From: Pseudomonas silesiensis | GTDB lineage: Bacteria > Pseudomonadota > Gammaproteobacteria > Pseudomonadales > Pseudomonadaceae | Reading direction: 5' to 3' | Assembly (NCBI RefSeq): GCF_001661075.1 | Contig: NZ_CP014870.1 | Span: forward strand, 5,089,703 to 5,153,702 | DNA: 64,000 nucleotides | Part shown: piece by piece, positions 63,454-64,000 of the stretch | How positions within the stretch are numbered: the stretch's first letter is position 1 | Layout: every line of letters starts with the position of its first letter | Translations under genes and position numbers: made by a program | Notes under the pieces: generated by a model | Databases searched by the model: none | What the model was told of the DNA's origin: nothing | What the model saw: the letters and a program-made list of their open reading frames with translations, nothing else

Positions 63454-63783
63454 TCAAGGTTGCAGGCGGCAGCCCAGGCGTTCACCGACCCACACTGCGC
63501 TATTGCTGCGCCCCATGCCGCTGACCGTCACGCGCCTGCTCGCCGCGTCATCGGTAAACCCGCTGACCGGCATCCACTGCTTCACGTAACCGAGGCAATA
63601 CTCGGCGTCGTTAGCCATCACGTACCGGCATGAGCAATATTCCTTGGCGGTGTAGGCGCTGATGATGTCCGGGAACGCCCACAGTGCCACCCGCTCCTGC
63701 CAGGCCCAGCCGAGCAACACGATCAACAGGACCCACCACACCGTGTAGAACGGTCGGCGATGAACAAAACCGTGGCGGTTCAT
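63454..63783 (-). CDS. small membrane-anchored protein of unknown function
   Basis: This 109-residue protein has one N-terminal hydrophobic segment (FYTVWWVLLIVLLGWAWQ) and a periplasm-side domain with four cysteines (EYCSCRYVM, EYCLGYVKQW and LGCRLQP). It overlaps the serine hydrolase stop by 4 bases (ATGA). The Cys pairs may form disulphide bonds. Similar proteins sit next to a serine hydrolase in other pseudomonads, but no function is known to me. Confidence 0.7.
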   Translation of the reverse strand: MNRHGFVHRRPFYTVWWVLLIVLLGWAWQERVALWAFPDIISAYTAKEYCSCRYVMANDAEYCLGYVKQWMPVSGFTDDAASRRVTVSGMGRSNSAVWVGERLGCRLQP

Positions 63784-64000
63784 GGCTGCACCTTCGCGAC
63801 AAAGGCCTTGAGCGCGAGCTTGAGCAATTCGTTGTGTCGATAGCTGCCATCGCGATCATCGCCGTAGCGCACGATTACCAGGTTTTCGCCGGGAATCACG
63901 TACATCGCTTGCCCCCAGTGACCCAGGGCGGCGAACGTGTCGGCGGGAGCGTCGGGCCAGGGCGTTGCGCTACCCGCTATCGAGCGATTGAGCCACCAAT
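63780..64000 (-). CDS. serine hydrolase (beta-lactamase class C family), C-terminal part only
   Basis: The frame runs off the window at 64000. The visible end reads ADTFAALGHWGQAMYVIPGE, NLVIVRYGDDRDG then YRHNELLKLALKAF. The HWGQ segment corresponds to the third conserved motif region (H/K-x-G) of class C beta-lactamase-type serine hydrolases. The stop overlaps the start of the small membrane-protein gene (ATGA). The true start and active-site Ser lie outside the window. Confidence 0.8.
   Translation of the reverse strand, partial: WWLNRSIAGSATPWPDAPADTFAALGHWGQAMYVIPGENLVIVRYGDDRDGSYRHNELLKLALKAFVAKVQP

Overview
This window is a piece of a Pseudomonas chromosome, most likely the P. fluorescens group. 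The evidence is high GC content with Pseudomonas codon use, many copies of the fluorescens-type REP element (core GTGGGAGCGGGCTTGCTCGC) between genes, a close PhaG homologue, a TctDE/TctCBA locus and an RsuA-type pseudouridine synthase. All calls come from reading the sequence and from memory of protein families; no database search was run.

Layout. 1-9.2 kb: the 3' part of ygfZ, an HDOD protein, then a tricarboxylate uptake locus (tctE-tctD divergent from tctC-tctB-tctA plus an AbrB-type membrane protein) and ung. 9.3-21.5 kb: a 3-hydroxyisobutyryl-CoA-hydrolase-like gene, a Tyr/Gly-rich lipoprotein, then a guanidine-I (ykkC) riboswitch driving an ABC importer, two DUF1989 proteins, a biotin-dependent carboxylase and allophanate hydrolase. 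Together these form a guanidine import and degradation operon rather than a urea operon. A REP doublet sits in frame inside the carboxylase gene. 21.6-25.3 kb: a Cache-GGDEF cyclase, a CWC protein, rsuA and phaG.

25.4-33.4 kb: a tRNA-Gly followed by an accessory stretch. It holds a DMT exporter with a His-rich tail, an operon of three lipoproteins (two paralogous LssY_C-like proteins and a GxSxG hydrolase), an AT-rich segment with a repeated TTAGCGTTTT motif, a truncated HigA-like antitoxin, a zeta-type kinase overlapping a 59-codon gene, and a structured leader before a small unknown gene. 33.4-42.2 kb: a sucrose cassette (porin, ABC transporter, GH32 hydrolase, LacI regulator) bounded by an imperfect direct repeat of about 75 bp. 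Part of that repeat looks like the 3' end of the neighbouring tam gene.

42.4-54.4 kb: a GT25 glycosyltransferase, tam, small stress and membrane proteins, a PAS-GAF-GGDEF protein, LysE, two gene remnants fused end to end, yiaY, a SIR2-like DUF4917 protein, yegP, a ribbon-helix-helix protein, a DJ-1/PfpI protein, an EamA transporter and a METTL25-like methyltransferase. 54.5-56.7 kb: a phage-derived regulatory and lysis remnant (Ogr-like activator, CI-like repressor, holin, tiny membrane protein, LuxR-type HTH) without structural phage genes. 56.8-64 kb: a TPM/TPM/LemA operon, periplasmic beta-glucosidase bglX, a ClsB-like phospholipase D, a YceI protein, a small membrane protein and the C-terminus of a serine hydrolase.

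Best candidates for something undescribed: the three-lipoprotein LssY_C/hydrolase operon, the zeta kinase with its overlapping small downstream gene, the structured leader at about 32.95-33.07 kb, and the in-frame REP doublet in the guanidine carboxylase.
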